Assembly: GCF_051014685.1 (NCBI RefSeq)
Contig: NW_027479464.1
Location: 1-64,000, forward strand
Reading direction: 5' to 3'
Source of the DNA: Ptiloglossa arizonensis
Taxonomy: Eukaryota; Arthropoda; Insecta; Hymenoptera; Colletidae
Length of the DNA stretch: 64,000 nt
Position 1 is the first letter of the stretch; each line of letters starts with the position of its first letter. Positions 38,301-51,600 of the stretch are shown here, in pieces. Under the pieces are notes generated by a model, which had not been told where the DNA came from, ran no database searches, and saw nothing but the letters and a program-made list of their open reading frames with translations. The position numbers were made by a program, and so were the translations under genes.

Positions 38301-40313
38301 TTAACCAGAATGGCCTGGGGAAAAAATACACGTACCGCTGTAATCGGGCGAGTTTCTACTTTCAGACGCAACAGGAATTTTTGGGTTATGTCAGTCCGTT
38401 CGCGAGATATGGGAGTTTGAAACCAAGAAATTGTCGAGAAGTCAAAAAATTTTTCGCAATTCTGCTGCTCCAAACGCTTAAACAGAATGGCCTGGGGAAA
38501 AAATACACATACCGATGTAATCGGGCGAGTTTCTACTTTCAGATGTAACAGGAATTTTTGGGTTATGTCAATCCGTTCGCGAGATATGGGAGTTTGAAGC
38601 TAAGAAATGGTTGAGAAGACAACAAATTTTTCGCAATTCTGCTGCTCCAAACGCTTAACCAGAATGGCCTAGGGAAAAAATACACGTACCGCTGTAATCG
38701 AGCGAGTTTCTACTTTCAGATGCAATAGGAATTTTTGGGTTAGGTCAATCCGTTCGCGAGATATGGGAGTTTGAAGCTAAGAAATGGTTAAGAAGAGAAC
38801 AAAGTTTTCGCACTTCTGCTGCTCCAAACGCTTAACCAGAACGACCTAGGGAAAAAATACACCTACCTTTGTAATCGGGCGAGTTTCTACTTTCAGATGC
38901 AATAGGAATTTTTGGGTTAGGTTAATCCGTTCGCGAGATATGGGAGTTTGAAGCCAAGAAATGGTTGAGAAGGCGAAACATTTTTCGCAATTCTGCTGCT
39001 CCAAACGCTTAACCAGAATGGGCTAGGGATATAATACACATACCGTTGTAATCGGGCGAGTTTCCACTTTCACACGCAACAGGAATTTTTGGTTTAGGTC
39101 AATCCGTTCGCGAGATATGGGAGTTTGAAGCCAAGAATTGGTTGAGAAGGCAACAAATTTTTCGCAATTCTGCTGCTCCAAACGCTTAACCAGAATGGGC
39201 TAGGGAAAAAATACACGTACCGCTGTAATCGGGCGAGTTTCTACTTTCAGATGCAGTAGGAACTTTTGGGTTAGGTCAATCCGTTCGCGAGATATGGGAG
39301 TTTGAAGCCAAGAAATGGTTGAGAAGGCAAAAAATTTTCGCAATTCAGCTGCTCCAAACGCTTACCCAGAATGGCCTAGGGAAAAAATACACATACCATT
39401 GTAATCGGCCGAGTTTCTACTTTCAGACGCAACAGGAATTTTTGGGTTATGTCAGTCCGTTCGCGAGATATTGGAGTTTGAAAACAAGAAATTGTCGAGA
39501 AGTCAAAAAAATTTTCGCAATTCTGCTGCTCCAAACGCTTAACCAGAATGGCCTGGGGAAAAAATACACATACCGATGTAATCGGGCGAGTTTCTACTTT
39601 CAGATGTAACAGGAATTTTTGGGTTATGTCAATCCGTTCGCGAGATATGGGAGTTTGAAGCTAAGAAATGGTTGAGAAGACAAAAAGTTTTTCGCAATTC
39701 TGCTCCTCCGAACGCTTAACCAGAATGCCCTAGGGAAAAAATACACATACCATTGTAATCGAGCGAGTTTCTACTTTCAGATGCAATAGGAATTTTTGGG
39801 TTAGGTCAATCCGTTCGCGAGATATGGGAGTTTGAAGCTAAGAAATGGTTAAGAAGAGAACAAAGTTTTCGCACTTCTGCTGCTACAAACGCTTAACCAG
39901 AATGGCCTACGGAAAAAATACACCTACCTTTGTAATCGGGCGAGTTTCTACTTTCAGATGCAATAGGAATTTTTGGGTTAGGTCAATCCGTTCGCGAGAT
40001 ATGGGACTTTGAAGCTAAGAAATGGTTGAGAAGGCAAAACATTTTTCGCAATTCTGCTGCTCCAAACGCTTAACCAGAATGGCCTACGGAAAAAATACAC
40101 CTACCTTTGTAATCGGCCGAGTTTCTACTTTCAGACGCAACAGGAATTTTTGGGTTATGTCAGTCCGTTCGCGAGATATGGGAGTTTGAAAACAAGAAAT
40201 TGTCGAGAAGTCAAAAAAATTTTCGCAATTCTGCTGCTCCAAACGCTTAACCAGAATGGCCTGGGGAAAAAATACACGTACCGCTGTAATCGGGCGAGTT
40301 TCTACTTTCAGAC
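35386..40313 (+). repeat. Diverged monomers sharing blocks with the 40-48 kb duplication
   Basis: The CTTACCCAGAATGG monomer type recurs here near 36003, 36709, 38124 and 39362. Two sub-blocks pair with the duplication to the right. About 37612-38640 matches 40618-41646 (offset 3006, 17 monomers less 3 bases). About 39200-39975 matches 46440-47215 (offset 7240). The second pairing matters because it retains a monomer that is missing from the homologous place near 42680. No gene is seen. Confidence 0.7.
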
Positions 40314-43300
40314 GCAACAGGAATTTTTGGGTTAGGTTAATCCGTTCGCGAGATATGGGAGTTTGAAGCCAAGAAATGGTTGAGAAGGCAAAACGTTTTT
40401 CGCAATTCTGCTGCTCCAAACGCTTAACCAGAATGGGCTAGGGATATAATACACATACCGTTGTAATCGGGCGAGTTTCCACTTTCACACGCAACAGGAA
40501 TTTTTGGTTTAGGTCAATCCGTTCGCGAGATATGGGAGTTTGAAGCCAAGAATTGGTTGAGAAGGCAAAAAATTTTCGCAATTCAGCTGCTCCAAACGCT
40601 TACCCAGAATGGCCAAGGGAAAAAATACACATACCGTTGTAATCGGGCGAGTTTCTACTTTCAGACGCAACAGGAATTTTTGGGTTATGTCAGTCCGTTC
40701 GCGAGATATGGGAGTTTGAAACCAAGAAATTGTCGAGAAGTCAAAAAATTTTTCGCAATTCTGCTGCTCCAAACGCTTAAACAGAATGGCCTGGGGAAAA
40801 AATACACATACCGATGTAATCGGGCGAGTTTCTACTTTCAGATGCAATAGGAATTTTTGGGTTAGGTCAATCCGTTCGCGAGATATGGGAGTTTGAAGAC
40901 AAGAAATGGTTGAGAAGGCAAAAAATTTTTCGCAATTCTGCTGCTCCAATCGCTTAACCAGAATGGCCTGGGGAAAAAATACACGTACCGCTGTAATCGG
41001 GCGAGTTTCTACTTTCAGATGCAGTAGGAATTTTTGGGTTAGGTCAATCCGTTCGCGAGATATGGGAGTTTGAAGCCAAGAAATGGTTGAGAAGGCAAAA
41101 AATTTTCGCAATTCAGCTGCTCCAAACGCTTACCCAGAATGGCCTAGGGAAAAAATACACATACCATTGTAATCGGCCGAGTTTCTACTTTCAGACGCAA
41201 CAGGAATTTTTGGGTTATGTCAGTCCGTTCGCGAGATATGGGAGTTTGAAAACAAGAAATTGTCGAGAAGTCAAAAAAATTTTCGCAATTCTGCTGCTCC
41301 AAACGCTTAACCAGAATGGCCTGGGGAAAAAATACACGTACCGCTGTAATCGGGCGAGTTTCTACTTTCAGACGCAACAGGAATTTTTGGGTTATGTCAG
41401 TCCGTTCGCGAGATATGGGAGTTTGAAACCAAGAAATTGTCGAGAAGTCAAAAAATTTTTCGCAATTCTGCTGCTCCAAACGCTTAAACAGAATGGCCTG
41501 GGGAAAAAATACACATACCGATGTAATCGGGCGAGTTTCTACTTTCAGATGTAACAGGAATTTTTGGGTTATGTCAATCCGTTCGCGAGATATGGGAGTT
41601 TGAAGCTAAGAAATGGTTGAGAAGACAACAAATTTTTCGCAATTCTGCTCCTCCAAACGCTTAACCAGAATGCCCTAGGGAAAAAATACACGTACCGCTG
41701 TAATCGAGCGAGTTTCTACTTTCAGATGCAATAGGAATTTTTGGGTTAGGTCAATCCGTTCGCGAGATATGGGAGTTTGAAGACAAGAAATGGTTGAGAA
41801 GGCAAAAAATTTTTCGCAATTCTGCTGCTCCAATCGCTTAACCAGAATGGCCTAGGGAAAAAATACACATACCCTTGTAATCGGGCTAGTTTCTACATTC
41901 TGGCGCAGCAGGAATTTTTGGGTTTGGTCAATCCGTTCGCGAGATATGGGACTTTGAAGCTAAGAAATGGTTGAGAAGACAACAAATTTTTCGCAATTCT
42001 GCTGCTCCAAACGCTTAACCAGAATGGCCTAGGGAAAAAATACACATACCCTTGTAATCGGGCTAGTTTCTACATTCTGGCGCAGCAGGAATTTTTGGGT
42101 TTGGTCAATCCGTTCGCGAGATATGGGACTTTGAAGCTAAGAAATGGTTGAGAAGACAACAAATTTTTCGCAACTCTGCTGCTCCAAACGCTTAACCAGA
42201 ATGGGCTAGGGAAAAATACACATACGTTGTAATCGGGCGAGTTTCTACTTTTAGATGCAATAGGAATTTTTGGGTTAGGTCAATCCGTTCGCGAGATATG
42301 GGAGTTTGAAGACAAGAAATGGTTGAGAAGGCAAAAAATTTTTCGCAATTCTGCTGCTCCAATCGCTTAACCAGAATGGCCTAGGGAAAAAATACACGTA
42401 CCGCTGTAATCGGGCGAGTTTCTACTTTCAGATGCAGTAGGAACTTTTGGGTTAGGTCAATCCGTTCGCGAGATATGGGAGTTTGAAGCCAAGAAATGGT
42501 TGAGAAGGCAAAAAATTTTCGCAATTCAGCTGCTCCAAACGCTTACCCAGAATGGCCTAGGGAAAAAATACACATACCATTGTAATCGGCCGAGTTTCTA
42601 CTTTCAGACGCAACAGGAATTTTTGGGTTATGTCAGTCCGTTCGCGAGATATTGGAGTTTGAAAACAAGAAATTGTCGAGAAGACAACAAGTTTTTCGCA
42701 ATTCTGCTCCTCCGAACGCTTAACCAGAATGCCCTAGGGAAAAAATACACATACCATTGTAATCGAGCGAGTTTCTACTTTCAGATGCAATAGGAATTTT
42801 TGGGTTAGGTCAATCCGTTCGCGAGATATGGGAGTTTGAAGCTAAGAAATGGTTAAGAAGAGAACAAAGTTTTCGCACTTCTGCTGCTACAAACGCTTAA
42901 CCAGAATGGCCTACGGAAAAAATACACCTACCTTTGTAATCGGGCGAGTTTCTACTTTCAGATGCAATAGGAATTTTTGGGTTTGGTCAATCCGTTCGCG
43001 AGATATGGGACTTTGAAGCTAAGAAATGGTTGAGAAGACAACAAATTTTTCGCAATTCTGCTGCTCCAAACGCTTAACCAGAATGGGCTAGGGAAAAATA
43101 CACATACGTTGTAATCGGGCGAGTTTCTACTTTTAGATGCAATAGGAATTTTTGGGTTAGGTCAATCCGTTCGCGAGATATGGGAGTTTGAAGACAAGAA
43201 ATGGTTGAGAAGGCAAAAAATTTTTCGCAATTCTGCTGCTCCAATCGCTTAACCAGAATGGCCTAGGAAAAAAATACACGTACCGCTGTAATCGGGCGAG

Positions 43301-44372
43301 TTTCTACTTTCAGATGCAGTAGGAATTTTTGGGTTAGGTCAATCCGTTCGCGAGATATGGGAGTTTGAAGCCAAGAAATGGTTGAGAAGGCAAAAAATTT
43401 TCGCAATTCAGCTGCTCCAAACGCTTACCCAGAATGGCCTAGGGAAAAAATACACATACCCTTGTAATCGGGCTAGTTTCTACATTCTGGCGCAGCAGGA
43501 ATTTTTGGGTTTGGTCAATCCGTTCGCGAGATATGGGACTTTGAAGCTAAGAAATGGTTGAGAAGACAACAAATTTTTCGCAATTCTGCTGCTCCAAACG
43601 CTTAACCAGAATGGGCTAGGGAAAAATACACATACGTTGTAATCGGGCGAGTTTCTACTTTTAGATGCAATAGGAATTTTTGGGTTAGGTCAATCCGTTC
43701 GCGAGATATGGGAGTTTGAAGACAAGAAATGGTTGAGAAGGCAAAAAATTTTTCGCAATTCTGCTGCTCCAATCGCTTAACCAGAATGGCCTAGGAAAAA
43801 AATACACGTACCGCTGTAATCGGGCGAGTTTCTACTTTCAGATGCAGTAGGAATTTTTGGGTTAGGTCAATCCGTTCGCGAGATATGGGAGTTTGAAGCC
43901 AAGAAATGGTTGAGAAGGCAAAAAATTTTCGCAATTCAGCTGCTCCAAACGCTTACCCAGAATGGCCTAGGGAAAAAATACACATACCATTGTAATCGGC
44001 CGAGTTTCTACTTTCAGACGCAACAGGAATTTTTGGGTTATGTCAGTCCGTTCGCGAGATATGGGAGTTTGAAAACAAGAAATTGTCGAGAAGTCAAAAA
44101 AATTTTCGCAATTCTGCTGCTCCAAACGCTTAACCAGAATGGCCTGGGGAAAAAATACACGTACCGCTGTAATCGGGCGAGTTTCTACTTTCAGACGCAA
44201 CAGGAATTTTTGGGTTATGTCAGTCCGTTCGCGAGATATGGGATTTTGAAGACAAGAAATGGTTGAGAAGGCAAAAAATTTTTCGCAATTCTGCTGCTCC
44301 AATCGCTTAACCAGAATGGCCTAGGGAAAAAATACACATACGTTGTAATCGGGCGAGTTTCTACTTTCAGAT
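40314..44372 (+). repeat. Large tandem duplication, copy 1 (23 monomers, 4059 bp)
   Basis: Sequence from 40314 reappears from 44373 at offset 4059 with almost no difference up to about 42680, and at offset 4236 after that. The change of offset by exactly 177 marks one monomer missing from this copy at 42675-42685. There GTCGAGAAG joins ACAACAAG directly. The length falls 12 bases short of 23 x 177 because several monomers have 1-2 base deletions, for example the CTAGGGAAAAATACACATACG type. A noticed substitution is GCGAGTTTC near 42948 against GCGAGCTTC in copy 2. Nested within are CTTACCCAGAATGG monomers at irregular spacing, so older duplications underlie this one. Confidence 0.9.
42675..42685 (+). 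other. Single-monomer deletion junction
   Basis: Copy 1 of the 4-kb duplication reads GTCGAGAAGACAACAAG here. Copy 2 has GTCGAGAAGTCAAAAAAATT near 46735 and GAGAAGACAACAAG near 46912, 177 bp apart. The short word GAGAAG is common to both flanks, so the exchange point lies in it or in adjoining identical sequence. The result is a hybrid monomer: left part from one variant type, right part from the next. This is what unequal crossover or replication slippage between neighbouring monomers would leave. Confidence 0.88.
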
Positions 44373-47300
44373 GCAACAGGAATTTTTGGGTTAGGTTAAT
44401 CCGTTCGCGAGATATGGGAGTTTGAAGCCAAGAAATGGTTGAGAAGGCAAAACGTTTTTCGCAATTCTGCTGCTCCAAACGCTTAACCAGAATGGGCTAG
44501 GGATATAATACACATACCGTTGTAATCGGGCGAGTTTCCACTTTCACACGCAACAGGAATTTTTGGTTTAGGTCAATCCGTTCGCGAGATATGGGAGTTT
44601 GAAGCCAAGAATTGGTTGAGAAGGCAAAAAATTTTCGCAATTCAGCTGCTCCAAACGCTTACCCAGAATGGCCAAGGGAAAAAATACACATACCGTTGTA
44701 ATCGGGCGAGTTTCTACTTTCAGACGCAACAGGAATTTTTGGGTTATGTCAGTCCGTTCGCGAGATATGGGAGTTTGAAACCAAGAAATTGTCGAGAAGT
44801 CAAAAAATTTTTCGCAATTCTGCTGCTCCAAACGCTTAAACAGAATGGCCTGGGGAAAAAATACACATACCGATGTAATCGGGCGAGTTTCTACTTTCAG
44901 ATGCAATAGGAATTTTTGGGTTAGGTCAATCCGTTCGCGAGATATGGGAGTTTGAAGACAAGAAATGGTTGAGAAGGCAAAAAATTTTTCGCAATTCTGC
45001 TGCTCCAATCGCTTAACCAGAATGGCCTGGGGAAAAAATACACGTACCGCTGTAATCGGGCGAGTTTCTACTTTCAGATGCAGTAGGAATTTTTGGGTTA
45101 GGTCAATCCGTTCGCGAGATATGGGAGTTTGAAGCCAAGAAATGGTTGAGAAGGCAAAAAATTTTCGCAATTCAGCTGCTCCAAACGCTTACCCAGAATG
45201 GCCTAGGGAAAAAATACACATACCATTGTAATCGGCCGAGTTTCTACTTTCAGACGCAACAGGAATTTTTGGGTTATGTCAGTCCGTTCGCGAGATATGG
45301 GAGTTTGAAAACAAGAAATTGTCGAGAAGTCAAAAAAATTTTCGCAATTCTGCTGCTCCAAACGCTTAACCAGAATGGCCTGGGGAAAAAATACACGTAC
45401 CGCTGTAATCGGGCGAGTTTCTACTTTCAGACGCAACAGGAATTTTTGGGTTATGTCAGTCCGTTCGCGAGATATGGGAGTTTGAAACCAAGAAATTGTC
45501 GAGAAGTCAAAAAATTTTTCGCAATTCTGCTGCTCCAAACGCTTAAACAGAATGGCCTGGGGAAAAAATACACATACCGATGTAATCGGGCGAGTTTCTA
45601 CTTTCAGATGTAACAGGAATTTTTGGGTTATGTCAATCCGTTCGCGAGATATGGGAGTTTGAAGCTAAGAAATGGTTGAGAAGACAACAAATTTTTCGCA
45701 ATTCTGCTCCTCCAAACGCTTAACCAGAATGCCCTAGGGAAAAAATACACGTACCGCTGTAATCGAGCGAGTTTCTACTTTCAGATGCAATAGGAATTTT
45801 TGGGTTAGGTCAATCCGTTCGCGAGATATGGGAGTTTGAAGACAAGAAATGGTTGAGAAGGCAAAAAATTTTTCGCAATTCTGCTGCTCCAATCGCTTAA
45901 CCAGAATGGCCTAGGGAAAAAATACACATACCCTTGTAATCGGGCTAGTTTCTACATTCTGGCGCAGCAGGAATTTTTGGGTTTGGTCAATCCGTTCGCG
46001 AGATATGGGACTTTGAAGCTAAGAAATGGTTGAGAAGACAACAAATTTTTCGCAATTCTGCTGCTCCAAACGCTTAACCAGAATGGCCTAGGGAAAAAAT
46101 ACACATACCCTTGTAATCGGGCTAGTTTCTACATTCTGGCGCAGCAGGAATTTTTGGGTTTGGTCAATCCGTTCGCGAGATATGGGACTTTGAAGCTAAG
46201 AAATGGTTGAGAAGACAACAAATTTTTCGCAACTCTGCTGCTCCAAACGCTTAACCAGAATGGGCTAGGGAAAAATACACATACGTTGTAATCGGGCGAG
46301 TTTCTACTTTTAGATGCAATAGGAATTTTTGGGTTAGGTCAATCCGTTCGCGAGATATGGGAGTTTGAAGACAAGAAATGGTTGAGAAGGCAAAAAATTT
46401 TTCGCAATTCTGCTGCTCCAATCGCTTAACCAGAATGGCCTAGGGAAAAAATACACGTACCGCTGTAATCGGGCGAGTTTCTACTTTCAGATGCAGTAGG
46501 AACTTTTGGGTTAGGTCAATCCGTTCGCGAGATATGGGAGTTTGAAGCCAAGAAATGGTTGAGAAGGCAAAAAATTTTCGCAATTCAGCTGCTCCAAACG
46601 CTTACCCAGAATGGCCTAGGGAAAAAATACACATACCATTGTAATCGGCCGAGTTTCTACTTTCAGACGCAACAGGAATTTTTGGGTTATGTCAGTCCGT
46701 TCGCGAGATATTGGAGTTTGAAAACAAGAAATTGTCGAGAAGTCAAAAAAATTTTCGCAATTCTGCTGCTCCAAACGCTTAACCAGAATGGCCTGGGGAA
46801 AAAATACACATACCGATGTAATCGGGCGAGTTTCTACTTTCAGATGTAAAAGGAATTTTTGGGTTATGTCAATCCGTTCGCGAGATATGGGAGTTTGAAG
46901 CTAAGAAATGGTTGAGAAGACAACAAGTTTTTCGCAATTCTGCTCCTCCGAACGCTTAACCAGAATGCCCTAGGGAAAAAATACACATACCATTGTAATC
47001 GAGCGAGTTTCTACTTTCAGATGCAATAGGAATTTTTGGGTTAGGTCAATCCGTTCGCGAGATATGGGAGTTTGAAGCTAAGAAATGGTTAAGAAGAGAA
47101 CAAAGTTTTCGCACTTCTGCTGCTACAAACGCTTAACCAGAATGGCCTACGGAAAAAATACACCTACCTTTGTAATCGGGCGAGCTTCTACTTTCAGATG
47201 CAATAGGAATTTTTGGGTTTGGTCAATCCGTTCGCGAGATATGGGACTTTGAAGCTAAGAAATGGTTGAGAAGACAACAAATTTTTCGCAATTCTGCTGC

Positions 47301-48608
47301 TCCAAACGCTTAACCAGAATGGGCTAGGGAAAAATACACATACGTTGTAATCGGGCGAGTTTCTACTTTTAGATGCAATAGGAATTTTTGGGTTAGGTCA
47401 ATCCGTTCGCGAGATATGGGAGTTTGAAGACAAGAAATGGTTGAGAAGGCAAAAAATTTTTCGCAATTCTGCTGCTCCAATCGCTTAACCAGAATGGCCT
47501 AGGAAAAAAATACACGTACCGCTGTAATCGGGCGAGTTTCTACTTTCAGATGCAGTAGGAATTTTTGGGTTAGGTCAATCCGTTCGCGAGATATGGGAGT
47601 TTGAAGCCAAGAAATGGTTGAGAAGGCAAAAAATTTTCGCAATTCAGCTGCTCCAAACGCTTACCCAGAATGGCCTAGGGAAAAAATACACATACCCTTG
47701 TAATCGGGCTAGTTTCTACATTCTGGCGCAGCAGGAATTTTTGGGTTTGGTCAATCCGTTCGCGAGATATGGGACTTTGAAGCTAAGAAATGGTTGAGAA
47801 GACAACAAATTTTTCGCAATTCTGCTGCTCCAAACGCTTAACCAGAATGGGCTAGGGAAAAATACACATACGTTGTAATCGGGCGAGTTTCTACTTTTAG
47901 ATGCAATAGGAATTTTTGGGTTAGGTCAATCCGTTCGCGAGATATGGGAGTTTGAAGACAAGAAATGGTTGAGAAGGCAAAAAATTTTTCGCAATTCTGC
48001 TGCTCCAATCGCTTAACCAGAATGGCCTAGGAAAAAAATACACGTACCGCTGTAATCGGGCGAGTTTCTACTTTCAGATGCAGTAGGAATTTTTGGGTTA
48101 GGTCAATCCGTTCGCGAGATATGGGAGTTTGAAGCCAAGAAATGGTTGAGAAGGCAAAAAATTTTCGCAATTCAGCTGCTCCAAACGCTTACCCAGAATG
48201 GCCTAGGGAAAAAATACACATACCATTGTAATCGGCCGAGTTTCTACTTTCAGACGCAACAGGAATTTTTGGGTTATGTCAGTCCGTTCGCGAGATATGG
48301 GAGTTTGAAAACAAGAAATTGTCGAGAAGTCAAAAAAATTTTCGCAATTCTGCTGCTCCAAACGCTTAACCAGAATGGCCTGGGGAAAAAATACACGTAC
48401 CGCTGTAATCGGGCGAGTTTCTACTTTCAGACGCAACAGGAATTTTTGGGTTATGTCAGTCCGTTCGCGAGATATGGGATTTTGAAGACAAGAAATGGTT
48501 GAGAAGGCAAAAAATTTTTCGCAATTCTGCTGCTCCAATCGCTTAACCAGAATGGCCTAGGGAAAAAATACACATACGTTGTAATCGGGCGAGTTTCTAC
48601 TTTCAGAT
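44373..48608 (+). repeat. Large tandem duplication, copy 2 (24 monomers, 4236 bp)
   Basis: This copy directly follows copy 1. It keeps the monomer at about 46740-46916 that copy 1 lacks. That monomer is also present in a third homologous block at 39200-39975, so this copy has the ancestral arrangement and copy 1 the deletion. One change private to this copy is ATGTAAAAGG near 46845, where the third block has ATGTAACAGG. Homology to copy 1 ends just after 48612, where CAATAGG replaces CAACAGG. Confidence 0.9.
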
Positions 48609-51600
48609 GCAATAGGAATTTTTGGGGTAGGTCAGTCCGTTCGCGAGATATGGTAGTTTGAAACCAAGAAATTGTTGAGAAGGCAAAACATTTTTCGCAA
48701 TTCTGCTGCTCCAAACGCTTAACCAGAGTGGCCTAGGGAAAAAATACACATACCGTTGTAATCGGGCGAGTTTCTACTTTCAGATGCAATAGGAATTTTT
48801 GGGTCAGTTCAATCCGTTCGCGAGATATGGGACTTTGAAGCTAAGAAATGGTTGAGAAGACAACAAATTTTTCGCAATTCTGCTCCTCCAAACGCTTAAC
48901 CAGAATGCCCTAGGGAAAAAATACACGTACCGTTGTAATCGGGCGAGTTTCTACTTTCAGATGCAATAGGAATTTTTGGGTTAGGTCAATCCGTTCGCGA
49001 GATATGGGAGTTTGAAGCTAAGAAATGGTTGAGAAGACAACAAATTTTTCGCAATTCTGCTGCTCCAAACGCTTAACCAGTATGGCTTAGGGAAAAAATA
49101 CACGTACCGCTGTAATCGGGCGAGTTTCTACTTTCAGATGCAATAGGAATTTTTGGGTTAGGTCAATCCGTTCGCGAGATATGGGAGTTTGAAGCCAAGA
49201 AATGGTTGAGAAGGCAAAAAATTTTTCGCAATTCTAATGCTCCAAACGCTTAATCAGAATGGCCTAGGAAAAAATACACATACCGTTGTAATCGGTCGAG
49301 TTTCTACTTTCACGACGCAACAGGAATTTTTGGGTTAGGTCAGTCCGTTCGCGAGATATGGGAGTTTGAAACCAAGAAATTGTTGAGAAGGCAAAACATT
49401 TTTCGCAATTCTGCTGCTCCAAACGCTTAACCGGAATGGCCCAGGGAAAAAATACACATACCGTTGCAATCGGGCGAGTTTCTACTTTCAGATGCAATAG
49501 GAATTTTTGGGTTAGTTCAATCCGTTCGCGAGATATGGGACTTTGAAGCTAAGAAATGGTAGAGAAGACAACAAATTTTTCGCAATTCTGCTCCTCCAAA
49601 CGCTTAACCAGAATGCCCTAGGGAAAAAATACACGTACCGCTGTAATCGAGCGAGTTTCTACTTTCAGATGCAATAGGAATTTTTGGGTTAGGTCAATCC
49701 GTTCGCGAGATATGGGAGTTTGAAGCTAAGAAATGGTTAAGAAGAGAACAAAGTTTTCGCACTTCTGCTGCTCCAAACGCTTAACCAGAATGGCCTAGGG
49801 AAAAAATACACATACCGTTGTAATCGGGCGAGTTTCTACTTTCACACGCAACAGGAACTTTTGGGTTAGGTCAATCCGTTCGCGAGATATGGGAGTTTGA
49901 AGCCAAGAAATGGTTGAGAAGGCATACAATTTTTCGCAATTCTGCTGATCCAAACGCTTAACCAGAATGGCCTAGGGAAAAAATACACATACCGTTGTAA
50001 TCGGGCTAGTTTCTACATTCTGGCGCAGCAGGAATTTTTGGGTTTGGTCGATCGGTTCGCGAGATATGGGACTTTGAAGCTAAGAAATGGTTGAGAAGAC
50101 AACAAATTTTTCGCAATTCTGCTCCTCCAAACGCTTAACCAGAATGCCCCAGGGAAAAAATACACGTACCGCTGTAATCGAGCGAGTTTCTACTTTCAGA
50201 TGCAATAGGAATTTTTGGGGTAGGTCAGTCCGTTCTCGAGATATGGGAGTTTGAAACCAAGAAATTGTTGAGAAGGCAAAAAATTTTTCGCAATTCTGCT
50301 GCTCCAAACGCTTAACCAGAGTGGCCTAGGGAAAAAATACACATACCGTTGTAATCGGGCGAGTTTCTACTTTCAGATGCAATAGGAATTTTTGGGTTAG
50401 TTCAATCCGTTCGCGAGATATGGGACTTTGAAGCTAAGAAATGGTTGAGAAGACAACAAAATTTTCGCAATTCTGATGCTCCAAACGCTTAACCAGAATG
50501 GGCTAGGGAAAAAATACACATACCGTTGTAATCGGGCGAGTTTCCACTTTCACACGCAACAGGAATTTTTGGGTTACGTCAATCCGTTCGCGAGATATGG
50601 GAGTTTCAAGCTAAGAAACAGTTGAGAAGGCAACAAATTTTTCGCAATTCTGCTGCTCCAAACGCTTAACCAGCATGGGCTAGGGAAAAAATACACGTAC
50701 CGCTGTAATCGGGCGAGTTTCTACTTTCAGATGCAATAGGAATTTTTGGGTTAGATCAATCCGTTCGCGAGATATGGGAGTTTGAAGCCAAGAAATGGTT
50801 GAGAAGGCATACAATTTTTCGCAATTCTGCTGATCCAAACGCTTAACCAGAATGGCCTAGGGAAAAAATACACATACCGTTGTAATCGGGCGAGTTTCTA
50901 CTTTCAGATGCAATAGGAATTTTTGGGTTAGGTCAATCCGTTCGCGAGATATGGGAGTTTGAAGCTAAGAAATGGTTGAGAAGAGAAGAAATTTTTCGCA
51001 ATTCTGCTGCTCCAAACGCTTAACCAGAATGGCCGAGGGAAAAAATACGCATACCGTTGTAATCGGGCGAGATTCTACTTTCAGAAGCAGCAGGAATTTT
51101 TGGGTTTGGTCAATCCGTTCGCGAGATATGGGACTTTGAAGCTAAGAAATGGTTGAGAAGGCAACAAATTTTTCGCAATTCTGCTGCTCCAAACGCTTAA
51201 CCAGCATGGGCTAGGGAAAAAATACACGTACCGCTGTAATCGGGCGAGTTTCTACTTTCAGATGCAATAGGAACTTTTGGGTTAGGTCAGTCCGTTCGCG
51301 AGATATGGGAGTTTGAAACCAAGAAATTGTTGAGAAGGCAAAACATTTTTCGCAATTCTGCTGCTCCAAACGCTTAACCGGAATGGCCAAGGGAAAAAAT
51401 ACACATACCGTTGTAATCGGGCGAGTTTCTACTTTCAGATGCAATAGGAATTTTTGGGTTAGGTCAATCCGTTCGCGAGATATGGGAGTTTGAAGCTAAG
51501 AAATGGTTGAGAAGACAACAAATTTTTCGCAATTCTGCTGCTCCAAACGCTTAACCAGTATGGCTTAGGGAAAAAATACACGTACCGCTGTAATCGGGCG

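Noticed and set aside
38081..38548. 155-codon plus-strand open frame (copies at 41087 and 45146)
   Set aside because: It begins at a TTG codon, consists of satellite monomers whose TGA and TAG stops are altered, overlaps a minus-strand frame of similar length, and is copied only as part of the array.
40509..41111. 200-codon minus-strand open frame (and its copy at 44568-45170) as a repeat-protein gene
   Set aside because: It is 3.4 satellite monomers read through because a CCTAGG stop is mutated. There is no promoter, no unique sequence and no conservation beyond that of the satellite, and frames on the opposite strand overlap it.
42200..42240. Short monomers (about 175 bp) as a separate repeat family
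   Set aside because: They are ordinary monomers with one A and one C missing (GGGAAAAATACACATACG); the same variant has simply been copied within the 40-48 kb duplication.
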